Counted from the stretch's first letter, positions 16,862 to 26,673 are shown. The stretch: 64,000 nucleotides of DNA from JAOPZW01 sp963789015 (GCA_963789015.1 CAWBIU010000002.1:248001-312000), one strand, 5' to 3'. Notes: generated by a model from the letters alone, not told the origin. Numbers and translations are program-made.

Positions 16862-17911
16862 ATGGGCTTCTTCAGCTACCTCACCGGGTTCGGTGGCCGC
16901 GACATGGCCGTCGATCTGGGCACGGCGAACACTCTCGTCTACGTGCGCGGCCGTGGCATCGTGCTCTCCGAGCCGAGCGTGGTGGCGATCGACTCGCGCA
17001 CCGGCGAGGTCCACGCCGTCGGCATCGAGGCAAAGCGCATGCTCGGGCGCACGCCGGGCACCATCTCTGCCATCCGCCCGCTCAAGGACGGCGTCATCGC
17101 CGACTTCGACGTGACCGAGGAGATGCTGCGCCACTTCATCCAGAAGGTGCACCAGAACCGCTGGGCGCACCCGCGCGTCGTCGTCTGCGTTCCCTCCGGG
17201 GTGACCGGTGTCGAGAAGCGCGCCGTCGAGGAGGCGTGCCTGAGCGCCGGCGCGCGCCAGGCGTACCTCATCGAGGAGCCGATGGCCGCGGCGATCGGCG
17301 CCGGGCTGCCGGTCGGCGAGCCGACGGGCAGCATGGTCGTCGACATCGGCGGCGGGACGAGCGAGGTCGCGGTGATCTCGCTCGGCGGCATCGTCGTCTC
17401 GCAGTCGATCCGCGTCGGCGGCGACGAGCTCGACGAGTCGATCATCAATTACGCCAAGCGCGAGTACAAGCTCCTCATCGGCCAGCAGACGGCCGAGGAG
17501 GTCAAGCTCGAGATCGGCTCCGCCTACCCCATGGAGGAGGAGGTGCAGGCCGAGATCCGCGGTCGCGACATGGTCAGCGGCCTGCCCAAGACGGTCGTGC
17601 TCACGAGCGAGGAGATCCGCCAGGCGCTCGAGGAGCCGCTCTCGCAGATCATCGACGCCGTCAAGGAGACGCTCGACCGCACGCCGCCCGAGCTGGCGTC
17701 CGACATCATGGACCGCGGCATCATGCTCGCGGGCGGCGGATCGCTCCTGCAGGGCCTCGACGAGCGCCTGCGCGAGGAGACGCAGATGCCCGCGCACCTG
17801 GCCGAGTCGCCGCTGACCTGTGTCGCGGTGGGCTCCGGCCGCTCCCTCGAGGAGTTCGAGGTGATCCACCGCACCAACAAGAACTCACGCAACCGGCGGC
17901 GCCGCCCGTAG
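16862..17911 (+). CDS. mreB: MreB, actin-like rod-shape determinant
   Basis: 349 residues. It forms membrane-associated filaments that guide lateral wall synthesis. The N-terminus MGFFSYLTGFGGRDMAVDLG has the amphipathic membrane anchor followed by phosphate loop 1 (AVDLGTANTLVYV). VVDIGGGTSEVAVISLGGIV is phosphate loop 2 and IMLAGGGSLLQGLD the adenosine motif. The frame stays open upstream of ATG 16862, but this start matches the family. It is first in the elongation operon mreB-mreC-mreD-mrdA-rodA. Confidence 0.95.
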   Translation: MGFFSYLTGFGGRDMAVDLGTANTLVYVRGRGIVLSEPSVVAIDSRTGEVHAVGIEAKRMLGRTPGTISAIRPLKDGVIADFDVTEEMLRHFIQKVHQNRWAHPRVVVCVPSGVTGVEKRAVEEACLSAGARQAYLIEEPMAAAIGAGLPVGEPTGSMVVDIGGGTSEVAVISLGGIVVSQSIRVGGDELDESIINYAKREYKLLIGQQTAEEVKLEIGSAYPMEEEVQAEIRGRDMVSGLPKTVVLTSEEIRQALEEPLSQIIDAVKETLDRTPPELASDIMDRGIMLAGGGSLLQGLDERLREETQMPAHLAESPLTCVAVGSGRSLEEFEVIHRTNKNSRNRRRRP

Positions 17912-17945
17912 CGCCCGCGCCCGCCGAGATGACTTCCACCTTCAC

Positions 17946-18809
17946 GTGTACGACAAGACCGTCAGGCGCCGGCGCGCAGTCCTCGGGCTGCTCGTCGCCT
18001 GCTCCCTGATCCTCCTCACCGCCTACTTCGGCGAGTCCGCCGGCGGCGGGCTGCACGCCGTGCAGCGCGGCGTGCTCGAGGTCGTCTCGCCGATCCAGGA
18101 GGGCGCGAGCCGGGCGCTCAAGCCGGCGCGCGACCTGATCGGCTGGGTGGGGGACACGATCGACGCCAAGGGCGACGTCAAGGACCTGCGCGCCGAGCGC
18201 GACGCGCTGCGCGACCGCGCCGTGGCCGGCGACGCCGCCGTGCGCGAGAACGGCGCGCTCAGGCAGCTGCTCGAGCTCCAGGACGACGCCGGGCTGAAGA
18301 GCGCGCAGCCGGTCACCTCGCGCGTCATCGGCCAGGACCCGAGCGTCTGGTACAGCCAGGTGACGATCAACAAGGGCACGAGCGACGGGGTGCGCGCCAA
18401 CCACCCGGTCGTCGGTCCCGGCGGGCTCGTCGGCGTCGTCAAGGACGCCAGCGCGTCGTCGGCGATCGTCACGCTGCTCACCGACCACTCGACGGCGGTC
18501 TCGGCGCGCGTCAACGAGAGCGGCGTGCCCGGGGTCGTCGAGGTCGAGGCCGGCCGTCCGACCGACCTCGTCCTCAAGTGGACGACCCGCAACGACAAGG
18601 TCGAGGTCGGCCAGACCGTGGTCACGTCCGGCACGCGCTCGCGCATCAGCCGCGTGCCGTCGCTGTACCCGCCGAACATCCCCGTGGGGCGTGTCACGCG
18701 CGTCGACGAGCCCGGCACTGACGACCAGGAGGTCCACCTCCGCCCGTTCGCCGACATGCGCCGGCTCGAGTTCGTGCAGGTCCTGACCCGGACGCGCAAC
18801 GCCACGTGA
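17946..18809 (+). CDS. mreC: Rod-shape protein MreC
   Basis: 287 residues. A basic N-terminus and one membrane helix (VLGLLVACSLILLTAYF) are followed by a coiled coil (about 75-110) and the extracytoplasmic beta domain with VIGQDPSVWYSQVTINKGTS and GPGGLVGVVKDAS. MreC bridges MreB and the elongation penicillin-binding protein. GTG 17946 is the only sensible start and lacks a clear ribosome site. The stop TGA overlaps the mreD start (GTGA). Confidence 0.92.
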   Translation: MYDKTVRRRRAVLGLLVACSLILLTAYFGESAGGGLHAVQRGVLEVVSPIQEGASRALKPARDLIGWVGDTIDAKGDVKDLRAERDALRDRAVAGDAAVRENGALRQLLELQDDAGLKSAQPVTSRVIGQDPSVWYSQVTINKGTSDGVRANHPVVGPGGLVGVVKDASASSAIVTLLTDHSTAVSARVNESGVPGVVEVEAGRPTDLVLKWTTRNDKVEVGQTVVTSGTRSRISRVPSLYPPNIPVGRVTRVDEPGTDDQEVHLRPFADMRRLEFVQVLTRTRNAT

Positions 18810-19375
18810 TCGTCATCACGCCACAGCTCGCGCTCCGGCTCTTCGCGCTCGGCGTGGCGATGGTGATCCTGCAGGTCGCCGCCGTGTCGCAGATCGAGCT
18901 GTTCGGGACCAACGCGGACCTGACGCCGCTCGTCGTCGTCGCCGTCGGGCTGCTCATCGGCTCCGTGCCGGGCGCGTGCTTCGGCTTCGCCACCGGCCTG
19001 TTCCTCGACCTCGCGCTCATGCAGACGGTCGGGCTCTCCTCGCTGCTGTACGTGGCGATCGGCTACGGCGCCGGGCGCCTGCGCGAGCTGCGCGACCCAC
19101 AGGGCGCGCTGATCCCCTTCGCGGCGGGCGCCGCGGCGACCGCGATGGCGACGATCGGCTACTCGATCATGCAGTTCCTGCTCGGCGTCGACGCGCCCGT
19201 GAGCTTCCTGCTCGTCCGCGAGATCCTGGCTACGATCCTGCTCAATGCGCTGATCTCCGGTGTGGTGTACGCGATCGTGCGCCGCTGGCTGCTGCCCTCG
19301 CTGCCCGAGGACCCGCGGCGCCGCCGGCGCCGGGCGTACACGACCGGCGGGCTCTCACCGTTGTCGAGGGCCTAG
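18806..19375 (+). CDS. mreD: Rod-shape protein MreD
   Basis: 189 residues with five or six membrane helices and a basic C-terminus (PRRRRRRA). It starts at GTG overlapping the mreC stop by 4 bases. Sequence conservation is low in this family. The assignment rests on size, hydrophobicity, the DLTPLVVVAVGLLIGSVPGA and GFATGLFLDLALM region and its place between mreC and the elongation PBP. It acts as an inner-membrane partner of MreC. Confidence 0.9.
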   Translation: MIVITPQLALRLFALGVAMVILQVAAVSQIELFGTNADLTPLVVVAVGLLIGSVPGACFGFATGLFLDLALMQTVGLSSLLYVAIGYGAGRLRELRDPQGALIPFAAGAAATAMATIGYSIMQFLLGVDAPVSFLLVREILATILLNALISGVVYAIVRRWLLPSLPEDPRRRRRRAYTTGGLSPLSRA

Positions 19376-19384
19376 TCGCGTAGC

Positions 19385-21439
19385 GTGAAGATGATCGACC
19401 CCGTCACCGAGCGCCGACCGCCGATCACCCCGCAGCTCGCGCTGCGCGTGGCCATGCTCGGCGTGCTCGCCTTCGCCCTGTTCGGGATCGTCTTCTTCCG
19501 GCTCTGGTACCTGCAGGTCCTGTCCGGCGAGGACTACCTGCAGCAGGCGCGCGACAACCGCGTGCGCGAGGTGCGCGTCCAGGCGCCGCGCGGTGCGATC
19601 GTCGACCGCAACGGAGCGCCGCTGGTCGAGAACCGCGTGGCCACCGTGGTGCAGATCGACCCGGAGAAGCTGCCCGTCTCCGAGCGCGACGCCGCCGCCA
19701 CATGGGGCCAGCAGATGACCGCGCGCAGCAGGCGCCCGAAGGGTCACAAAGGCGAGCCCGAGCCGATCCCGCAGCCCACCACGCCGGAGCTCGAGGCGCG
19801 CTTCGTCCGCCTCGGCCGCGCGCTGAACATGTCGCCCAAGACGATCCAGGAGCGGGTCGTGCGCTCGCTGGCGCTCGTCCCCTACGCGAACGTGACGGTC
19901 AAGACCGACGTCCCGGCGACGATCCGCAACTTCCTGCTCGAGCGCGGCAGCGACTTCGCCGGCGTCGACGTCAACAAGGTGTACCTGCGCCGCTACCGCC
20001 AGGCCGACCTCGCCGCCCAGCTCGTCGGCACCGTCGGCGAGATCAGCCCGACCGAGCTCGCGCTCGACCGCTTCCGCGGCGTGCGCCAGGGCACGGTCGT
20101 CGGCAAGGAGGGCATCGAGCGCGCCTACGACCGCTACCTGCGCGGGCTCGACGGCGCCGAGCGGATCACCGTCGACGCGCTCGGCCGCCCGAAGGGCCAG
20201 GCCCAGACGCGCAGGCCGGTCAGCGGACGCGCGCTGCGCACGTCGATCGACCTCGACCTGCAGACCGCCGGCGAGGCGGTCATGAGCCGCTCGATCGCCA
20301 ACGGTCCGGGCACCGCGGGCGCGTTCGTCGCGCTCGACCCGCGCAACGGCCAGGTGCTGGCCATGGGCTCCAACCCGTCCTACGACCCGTCCGTGCTGTC
20401 GCGCCCGATCACCGAGCGCCGCTACGAGGAGCTGTTCGGGCCGGCCGCCGGCTCGCCGCGCTACAACCGCGCGATCGGCGGCCTGTATCCGACGGGCTCG
20501 ACGTTCAAGCCGATCACCGCGCTGGCCGCGCTCGACAAGGGCCTGATCACGCCGACGACGCCGATCAACGACGCCGGCTGCCTCAAGATCGGCGCCGCCG
20601 AGCAGGAGTTCTGCAACGCGGGCAAGGCGGTCAACGGCTCCGTGTCGCTGCCGCGCGCGATCCAGGTCTCCTCGGACGTCTACTTCTACACGCTCGGCCG
20701 CGACCTCAACCCGCTCGCCAACCAGCCGCTGCAGCGCTGGGCGCACCGCCTCGGGCTCGGCGAGCCGTCGGGCATCGACGTGCCCAGCGAGGTCGAGGGA
20801 CTCGTCCCCGACAAGGCGTGGCGCGCCGAGGTGGCCGACCGCGAGCGGCGCTGCCGCAAGCGTCGCGGCATCTCGATGAGCGCGATCGGCGGCTGCGGCA
20901 TCTCCGACATGCGCCCGTGGACGGTCGGCGACAACGTCAACCTCTCCGTCGGCCAGGGCGACCTGCAGGCCACGCCGCTGCAGATGGCCGTCGCCTACTC
21001 GGCGATCGCCAACGGCGGCCGGGTCGTGCGCCCGCACCTCGGCGTCGCCGTCGAGGACGCCAACGGGCGCGAGATCCAGCGCATCGATCCGGGCACCGCG
21101 CGACGGGTCAAGATGGATCCGGGGGCCCGGTCGGCGATCATGCAGGGCTTGCACCAGGCGACGATCGGCGACGGGACGTCCGCGGACGTCTTCCGCGGCT
21201 GGAACCAGGAGGCCTTCCCGGTCTACGGGAAGACGGGCACCGCCGAGCGCCCGGGGCATGGCGACCAGTCGTGGTACGTGTGTTACGTGCCCAATGGCAG
21301 CAAGCCCATCGTGCTGGCCGTGACCGTGGAGGACGGCGGCTTCGGCGCCGAGGCGGCCGCGCCCATCGCCCGCGTGATGCTCGCGGAGTGGTTCGACCAG
21401 AAGAAGACCTACATCGCCGGCAAGTCGAAGACGAACTGA
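19385..21439 (+). CDS. mrdA: Penicillin-binding protein 2, elongation transpeptidase
   Basis: 684 residues. One N-terminal membrane helix (about 20-40) and the pedestal domain (APRGAIVDRNG) are followed by a class B transpeptidase. Its motifs are SxxK at Ser372-Lys375 (GSTFKPITAL), SxD at 429-431 (SSDVYF) and KTG at 616-618 (YGKTGTAERPG). It cross-links lateral-wall peptidoglycan with the RodA polymerase encoded next. GTG 19385 and ATG 19391 are both possible starts. Two Cys-containing insertions (near 399-410 and 490-504) are unusual and could form disulfides outside the membrane. Confidence 0.94.
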   Translation: MKMIDPVTERRPPITPQLALRVAMLGVLAFALFGIVFFRLWYLQVLSGEDYLQQARDNRVREVRVQAPRGAIVDRNGAPLVENRVATVVQIDPEKLPVSERDAAATWGQQMTARSRRPKGHKGEPEPIPQPTTPELEARFVRLGRALNMSPKTIQERVVRSLALVPYANVTVKTDVPATIRNFLLERGSDFAGVDVNKVYLRRYRQADLAAQLVGTVGEISPTELALDRFRGVRQGTVVGKEGIERAYDRYLRGLDGAERITVDALGRPKGQAQTRRPVSGRALRTSIDLDLQTAGEAVMSRSIANGPGTAGAFVALDPRNGQVLAMGSNPSYDPSVLSRPITERRYEELFGPAAGSPRYNRAIGGLYPTGSTFKPITALAALDKGLITPTTPINDAGCLKIGAAEQEFCNAGKAVNGSVSLPRAIQVSSDVYFYTLGRDLNPLANQPLQRWAHRLGLGEPSGIDVPSEVEGLVPDKAWRAEVADRERRCRKRRGISMSAIGGCGISDMRPWTVGDNVNLSVGQGDLQATPLQMAVAYSAIANGGRVVRPHLGVAVEDANGREIQRIDPGTARRVKMDPGARSAIMQGLHQATIGDGTSADVFRGWNQEAFPVYGKTGTAERPGHGDQSWYVCYVPNGSKPIVLAVTVEDGGFGAEAAAPIARVMLAEWFDQKKTYIAGKSKTN

Positions 21440-21440
21440 C

Positions 21441-22652
21441 GTGCCCGCGCGAACGCTCAGCACGCCCATCCAGGAGGTCGCGGAGCCGCCCGCGGCCACG
21501 CCGGCGCGACCGGCGAGCATGCTGCTGCCGTTCGATCCCATCCTGCTGCTCGCCGTGCTCGGGCTGTGCGCGGCCTCGCTGATCACCATCGCCGGCGCCA
21601 CCGCGGACGACATCCCCGGCCAGCCCGGCTACTACGTCCAGCGCCAGGCCGCGTTCTTCGCGGTCGGCCTGATCATCGCCGTCATCCTCTCGCGGCTGGA
21701 CTACTCGCGGCTGCGCGAGCTGAAGTACTTCGTCTACGGCGGCCTGCTCGGCACGATCGTCGCCGTCCAGTTGCTCGGTTCGGTCTCCCGCGGCTCGCGG
21801 CGCTCGATCGAGCTGCCCTTCTTCTCCTTCCAGGCCTCCGAGCTGGGCAAGGTCCTGCTCGTCGTGGCGTTGTCGGCCTTCGTGGTCGACCGCTCGCGAC
21901 GTCTGCACGGCCGTGACACGACCGCCCGGATCATGCTCATGACGCTGATCCCGGCGGCGATGGTCATCGTCCAGCCCGACCTCGGGTCCGGCCTGGTCTA
22001 CATCGTCATCGGCATCGCCATCCTGTTCGTGGCGGGCACCTCGTGGCGGCACTTCGCCGCGCTCGGGGCGCTCGCCGCGGTGGCCATCGCCCTGACCTTG
22101 GTGGTGGCGCCGAACCTCGGCGTGACCGTGCTGCACGACTACCAGAAGGAGCGCCTGACGGCGTTCCTCAACCCGTCGGAGAACCCCGCCGACCAGGGCT
22201 ACCAGCAGAACCAGTCGCGCATCGCCATCGGCTCCGGTGAGAAAGCCGGCCGCGGCGACGCAGCGACCCAGACGAAGCTCAACTTCCTGCCCGAGCACCA
22301 CACGGATTTCATCTTCGCCGTGGTGGGCGAGCGCTGGGGCTTCGTCGGGGCGGCGTTCGTGCTGTCGATGTACGCCCTGTTGATCTGGCGGGCGCTCCGA
22401 ATACTCACGGTGGCCAAGAACCTGTTCGGCGCGTTGCTCGCCGGGGGCATCGTCGCGATGCTCATGTTCCAGGTCTTCGTCAACGTCGGCATGAACGTCG
22501 GGATCATGCCCATCACCGGCATCCCGCTGCCCCTCTTCAGCTACGGCGGCTCGTCGGTGCTCACAACGTTCCTGGCCGTCGGCCTGCTGCAGTCGATCTA
22601 CGCGCAGGGGCGCGCAGCGGCTGCTCTCAAGGGCCGCGTCCTCGCCTTCTAG
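21441..22652 (+). CDS. rodA: RodA, SEDS-family peptidoglycan polymerase
   Basis: 403 residues, about ten membrane helices. It polymerises lipid II with PBP2. QPDLGSGLVYIVIG (catalytic-Asp region), GVTVLHDYQKERLTAFLNP, PEHHTDFIFAVVGERWGFVG and GIPLPLFSYGGSSVLTTF are conserved SEDS segments. It starts at GTG one base after the mrdA stop. The N-terminal 35 residues are soluble and Pro/Ala-rich. Confidence 0.94.
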   Translation: MPARTLSTPIQEVAEPPAATPARPASMLLPFDPILLLAVLGLCAASLITIAGATADDIPGQPGYYVQRQAAFFAVGLIIAVILSRLDYSRLRELKYFVYGGLLGTIVAVQLLGSVSRGSRRSIELPFFSFQASELGKVLLVVALSAFVVDRSRRLHGRDTTARIMLMTLIPAAMVIVQPDLGSGLVYIVIGIAILFVAGTSWRHFAALGALAAVAIALTLVVAPNLGVTVLHDYQKERLTAFLNPSENPADQGYQQNQSRIAIGSGEKAGRGDAATQTKLNFLPEHHTDFIFAVVGERWGFVGAAFVLSMYALLIWRALRILTVAKNLFGALLAGGIVAMLMFQVFVNVGMNVGIMPITGIPLPLFSYGGSSVLTTFLAVGLLQSIYAQGRAAAALKGRVLAF

Positions 22653-22669
22653 GGAGTGAACCCCTCAAA

Positions 22670-24952
22670 GTGAAGAAGCAAGTCATCGTCAGCGTCGACC
22701 GCGGGGAGACCCGCGTCGCGCTGCTCGAGGCGACCGGCACGCCGGCCGCCGCCACCAAGCCCTCGCGCGGGCGCGGTCGCCGCAAGGCGAACCCCGCGGA
22801 GGGATATCGCGTCGCCGAGCTCTATCTCGAGCGCCGCGGCAACCGCTCCATCGTGGGCAACATCTACAAGGGGGTCGTCGACAACGTCCTGCCCGGCCTG
22901 GAGGCCGCGTTCGTCGACATCGGCCTCGACAAGAACGGCTTCCTGCACGTCGACGAGATCGTCCTGCCCGGCGTCGAGACGCCGCGCCGCGGGCGCGGCC
23001 GTGACGGCGGCAAGAAGATCACCGACCTGCTCAAGCCCGGGCAGGAGATCGTCGTGCAGGTCGTCAAGGACCCGCTCAAGACGAAGGGCGCGCGGCTGTC
23101 GATGGAGCTCACCATCGCCGGGCGCTACATGGTCTACACGCCGACCGGCGAGGGCATCGGGGTCTCCAAGCGCCTCGACGACAAGGAGCGCGAGCGCCTG
23201 CGCCGCGCCGCCCGCGGGCTGGACCTGCACGGCGGCGGGGCGATCATCCGCACCGCCGCCTCGGGCGCCAAGCGGGAGGACTTCGAGCGCGAGCTGCAGT
23301 ACCTGTTCAAGCTCCACGAGGTCCTCGAGCAGCGCGTCGAGAGCTCGCCGGCGCCGTCGCTCGTCTTCCAGGAGGCGGACCTGTCGGTCCGCGTCGTGCG
23401 CGACATCTTCTCCGAGCACTTCGAGAAGGCCGTCGTCGACGACGAGAAGCAGCACCACCGGCTCGTCTCGTTCTTCAGCCGCACCGCGCCGGAGCTCGTC
23501 GACCGCGTCGAGCTCTACGAGGAGCCGACGCCGCTGTTCGAGGCCTACGGGGTCGAGGACGTCATCCTCGGGCTCGTCTCGCGGCGCGTCGACCTGCCCA
23601 GCGGCGGCTACCTGATGATCGACTACGCCGAGGCGCTGACCGTCATCGACGTCAACTCGGGCTCGTTCGTCGGCCGCGGCAAGCAGGCGCGCCTGGAGGA
23701 CACGATCACGCGCACCAACCTCGAGGCCGCCGAGGCGGTGGTCAACGAGCTGCGCCTGCGCGACATCGGCGGGATCATCGTCATCGACTTCATCGACATG
23801 GCCCGCGCGCGCAACCGCGAGGCGGTGCTCAAGACGCTGCGCAAGGCGCTCGACGAGGACCGCACGAAGACCTTCACGGCCGAGATCTCCAAGCTCGGGC
23901 TCGTCGAGATGACGCGTCAGAACGTCACCGAGGGCGTGCGCGAGATCATGACCCGGCCGTGCCCGACGTGCGACGGCGACGGCGTCGTCCTCTCCGAGGA
24001 GACGATCGCGATCGAGTTCGAGCGCCGCATGCGCGAGCTGGCGGCGCGTGCGACGCGCGCCACGGAGGCCTTCCTGCTGCAGATGAACCCCCGCGTGAGC
24101 GGCCAGTTCACCGGCAACGGGGCGCGCGTGCTGCACCTGCTGGAGATCGAGACCGGCAAGCACTTCCTGTTCACCGGCTCCGAGGGCCTGCCCCTCGACC
24201 ACTTCGACGTGGTCATGGAGGGCTCGATGGACGAGGTCCGCGAGACGGCGATCCCGTTCCGGGAGGGCGAGGAGGTGCTCGTCTCGATCGTCGAGCCGCA
24301 CATGTACGCCGTCGACGACGCCGTGGCCAAGATCGACGGCTACATCGTGTCGGTGGCGGGCGGCGGCTCGCACGTGGGCGAGAAGCGCCTCGTGCGGATC
24401 ACCGAGGCCGGGCGCACCTCGGCCAGCGCCGTGCTCGTCGAGGGGGCGCCCGCGGTGCCCTCCGGTGACGGCGACGACGCCGCGCCGGCGACGACCCGCT
24501 CGCGGTCGCGCTCTGGCACGTCGCGCCGCCGCGGCAAGGCGGCGGCCGACGGGGCGGAGGCCAAGGCGGCCGAGGCCGCCTCGCCGTCCGCGTCGGACGA
24601 CGAGCCGCCCGAGGACTCGCCCGAGCGGCCCAGCCGGCGGCGGCGCAGCCGCGCCGCGTCGGCCTCAGCCGGCAACGGCGCGACGGCGGAGCCCCAGGCC
24701 GAGGCCGAGGCGGCGCCGGAGGCGGGCTCCGACGAGGAGCCCGCGCCCAAGAAGCCGCGCCGCCGGCGCGCCAAGGCCGCCGAGCCCGAGCCCGCCGAGG
24801 AGGCGACCGAGGCCGCCGCCGAGGAGCCGTCCGAGGACGGGGCGGAGGACTCGGACGAGGACGATGCCGTAGAATCCAAGCCTCGGCGTCGTGGCCGCAG
24901 GGGCGGGCGACGCCGTTCGGCTGCCAAGGCCGAAGCGACCTCCGCAGACTGA
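22670..24952 (+). CDS. RNase E/G endoribonuclease
   Basis: 760 residues; GTG 22670 gives VKKQVIVSVDRGETRVALLE. It processes rRNA and tRNA precursors and starts mRNA decay. The S1 RNA-binding domain (GNIYKGVVDNVLPGLEAAFV) is interrupted by a basic Gly/Arg loop near residues 105-115. Catalytic metal aspartates lie in TVIDVNSGSFVG and GGIIVIDFIDMARARNREAV, and RPCPTCDGDG is the Cys pair for the zinc link between subunits. The last 160 residues or so are disordered, alternating acidic and Arg/Lys blocks, as in actinobacterial RNase E tails that bind RNA. It precedes rplU-rpmA, a frequent arrangement. Confidence 0.93.
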   Translation: MKKQVIVSVDRGETRVALLEATGTPAAATKPSRGRGRRKANPAEGYRVAELYLERRGNRSIVGNIYKGVVDNVLPGLEAAFVDIGLDKNGFLHVDEIVLPGVETPRRGRGRDGGKKITDLLKPGQEIVVQVVKDPLKTKGARLSMELTIAGRYMVYTPTGEGIGVSKRLDDKERERLRRAARGLDLHGGGAIIRTAASGAKREDFERELQYLFKLHEVLEQRVESSPAPSLVFQEADLSVRVVRDIFSEHFEKAVVDDEKQHHRLVSFFSRTAPELVDRVELYEEPTPLFEAYGVEDVILGLVSRRVDLPSGGYLMIDYAEALTVIDVNSGSFVGRGKQARLEDTITRTNLEAAEAVVNELRLRDIGGIIVIDFIDMARARNREAVLKTLRKALDEDRTKTFTAEISKLGLVEMTRQNVTEGVREIMTRPCPTCDGDGVVLSEETIAIEFERRMRELAARATRATEAFLLQMNPRVSGQFTGNGARVLHLLEIETGKHFLFTGSEGLPLDHFDVVMEGSMDEVRETAIPFREGEEVLVSIVEPHMYAVDDAVAKIDGYIVSVAGGGSHVGEKRLVRITEAGRTSASAVLVEGAPAVPSGDGDDAAPATTRSRSRSGTSRRRGKAAADGAEAKAAEAASPSASDDEPPEDSPERPSRRRRSRAASASAGNGATAEPQAEAEAAPEAGSDEEPAPKKPRRRRAKAAEPEPAEEATEAAAEEPSEDGAEDSDEDDAVESKPRRRGRRGGRRRSAAKAEATSAD

Positions 24953-24960
24953 GACTGACC

Positions 24961-25323
24961 ATGTACGCGATCGTCAAGACCGGTGGCAAGCAGTACCGCG
25001 TCGAGAAGGGGCAGACCCTTCTCGTCGAGCGCCTGCCCGACGACACCGGCGCCACCGTCTCGCTCGAGCCGATCCTGTTCCGCTCGGACGACATCGTCTT
25101 CGAGGCCGACGCGCTGGCCAAGGTCCGCGTCGACGCGAAGGTCGTCGAGCACCTGCGCGGCGAGAAGCTGCGCGTCTTCAAGTTCAAGCCCAAGCGCGGC
25201 TACCGCAAGCGCACCGGCCACCGGCAGGAGCTCACCCGCATCGAGGTGACCGACATCACCGGGCCGGCCAAGCGCGCCGCGTCGAAGGCGAAGTCCGACT
25301 CCACCGAGGAGGAGAGCTCCTAA
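24961..25323 (+). CDS. rplU: Ribosomal protein bL21
   Basis: 120 residues, slightly longer than usual because of a Lys/Ser/Glu-rich tail. MYAIVKTGGKQYRVEKGQTL and KFKPKRGYRKRTGHRQ are diagnostic. It belongs to the 50S subunit and contacts 23S rRNA. It starts 8 bases after RNase E/G; its TAA stop overlaps the rpmA ATG (TAATG). Confidence 0.96.
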   Translation: MYAIVKTGGKQYRVEKGQTLLVERLPDDTGATVSLEPILFRSDDIVFEADALAKVRVDAKVVEHLRGEKLRVFKFKPKRGYRKRTGHRQELTRIEVTDITGPAKRAASKAKSDSTEEESS

Positions 25324-25589
25324 TGGCACACAAGAAGGGCCTCGGCTCCTCCCGCAACGGCCGCGACTCCAACGCCCAGCGCCTCGGCGTGAAGGTGTTC
25401 GCCGGTCAGACCGTGACCGGCGGCGAGATCATCGTGCGCCAGCGCGGCAGCCGCTTCAAGGCCGGCGACGGCGTCGGCATGGGCCGCGACGACACGCTCT
25501 ACGCGCGCGCCGCCGGGACCGTGCAGTTCACGACGGGCCGCCGCGGCCGCGTCGTGTCCGTGCAGCCCGTCGCCGCCACCGCCGAGTAG
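25323..25589 (+). CDS. rpmA: Ribosomal protein bL27
   Basis: 88 residues. The N-terminus MAHKKGLGSSRNGRDSNAQR reaches the peptidyl-transferase centre and lacks the cleaved extension found in Firmicutes. GQTVTGGEIIVRQRGSRFKAG is conserved. Its ATG overlaps the rplU stop by one base, so the two are translated together. Confidence 0.97.
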   Translation: MAHKKGLGSSRNGRDSNAQRLGVKVFAGQTVTGGEIIVRQRGSRFKAGDGVGMGRDDTLYARAAGTVQFTTGRRGRVVSVQPVAATAE

Positions 25590-25594
25590 CCGCC

Positions 25595-25984
25595 ATGACT
25601 CCGCGCGACGTGGCCCGCGGTTACGGCGCGGGCCGCGCCGCGCTGGGCGCCGCGCTGCTGGTCGCGCCCCGTTCCCTCGGGCGCATCTGGCTCGGCGACA
25701 CGGGCGCCTCGCCCGCGGGCGCCGTCGCGCTGCGCGCGCTCGGCGTCCGCGACGTCGTCATGGGGATGATCGCCGTGCACACCGCCGGCCACCCCGAGGT
25801 CGGGCCGCGCTGGCAGCGCGCGTGCGCGCTGGCCGACGGCGTCGACCTCGCCGCCACGCTGGCTGCCCGGCGCGGCGGCGCGCTGCCGCGCGCCGGGTCG
25901 CTGCTCGTCGCGGCGATCGCCGTGGCGGGGACGGCGACGGGCGTCGCCACGGGGGCGGCGCTCGCCCGGAATCGAGCCGTCTAG
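25595..25984 (+). CDS. Small Ala-rich membrane protein
   Basis: 129 residues, not assigned with confidence; composition resembles DUF4267-like membrane proteins. Four short hydrophobic stretches are separated by GRIWLGDTG and the ALRALGVRDVVMGM segment. It begins 5 bases after rpmA, so it is probably read with the ribosomal protein operon. Its TAG stop lies in the CTAG palindrome at 25981-25984 shared with the opposing dehydrogenase gene. Confidence 0.7.
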   Translation: MTPRDVARGYGAGRAALGAALLVAPRSLGRIWLGDTGASPAGAVALRALGVRDVVMGMIAVHTAGHPEVGPRWQRACALADGVDLAATLAARRGGALPRAGSLLVAAIAVAGTATGVATGAALARNRAV

Positions 25985-26673
25985 CCCTCCTGCGCCGTCG
26001 GGCGCACGAGGATCTCGTTGACGTCGACCTGCGGCGGCTGCTCGACGGCGAACATCACCGCACGGGCGACGTCGTCGGCCTCGAGGCGGCCCTCGCCGGG
26101 GTTGTCGAAGAACGGCGTGTCGACCATGCCGGGCTCGATCAGGGTGACGCGCATGCCGGTGCCGTTGACCTCCTGGCGCAGCGCCTCGCCCATCGCCGTG
26201 ACCGCGTGCTTGGAGGCCGAGTAGAGGCTTCCGGGCAGCGCGCGGCGGCCGGCCACGGAGCTCGTGATGAGCATGTGCCCGGCGCGCTCGCGCAGGTCGG
26301 GGAGGGTCGCACGGATCGTGTAGGCGACGCCGAGCACGTTGGTCAGGATCATCTCCCGCCAGCGCTCCGGGGTCTCGGCCAGGAAGCCGCGGGCGCCGCC
26401 GAAGCCGGCGTTGGCGAAGACGACGTCGATCGCGCCGAAGCGCTCGCGCGCGGCCGCGGCGAGGCGCTCCTGGTCGTCCCACTCGGTGACGTCGCACGTC
26501 ACGGCGAGGGCGCGCCCGTCGCCGCCGAGCTCGGCGGCGAGGGCCTCGAGCGTGTCGGTCGAGCGCGCCGCGAGGACGACGCGGAAGCCCGCGTCGACGG
26601 CGCGGCGGGCCGTCGCGGCGCCGATGCCGGTCGACGCGCCGGTGATGAGGACGACCTTTCCGTCGTCTGGCAT
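25981..26673 (-). CDS. Short-chain dehydrogenase/reductase
   Basis: 230 residues from ATG 26673, which has AAAGGA a few bases upstream. The Rossmann motif is VLITGASTGIGAATARR, the core NAG is FANAGFGG, and the catalytic Ser and Tyr-x3-Lys are in MLITSSVAG and YSASKHAV. It is of the classical NAD(P)-dependent type; the substrate is unknown. Divergent from the polysaccharide deacetylase at 26818 and convergent, with overlapping stops, on the membrane protein gene. Confidence 0.9.
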   Translation of the reverse strand: MPDDGKVVLITGASTGIGAATARRAVDAGFRVVLAARSTDTLEALAAELGGDGRALAVTCDVTEWDDQERLAAAARERFGAIDVVFANAGFGGARGFLAETPERWREMILTNVLGVAYTIRATLPDLRERAGHMLITSSVAGRRALPGSLYSASKHAVTAMGEALRQEVNGTGMRVTLIEPGMVDTPFFDNPGEGRLEADDVARAVMFAVEQPPQVDVNEILVRPTAQEG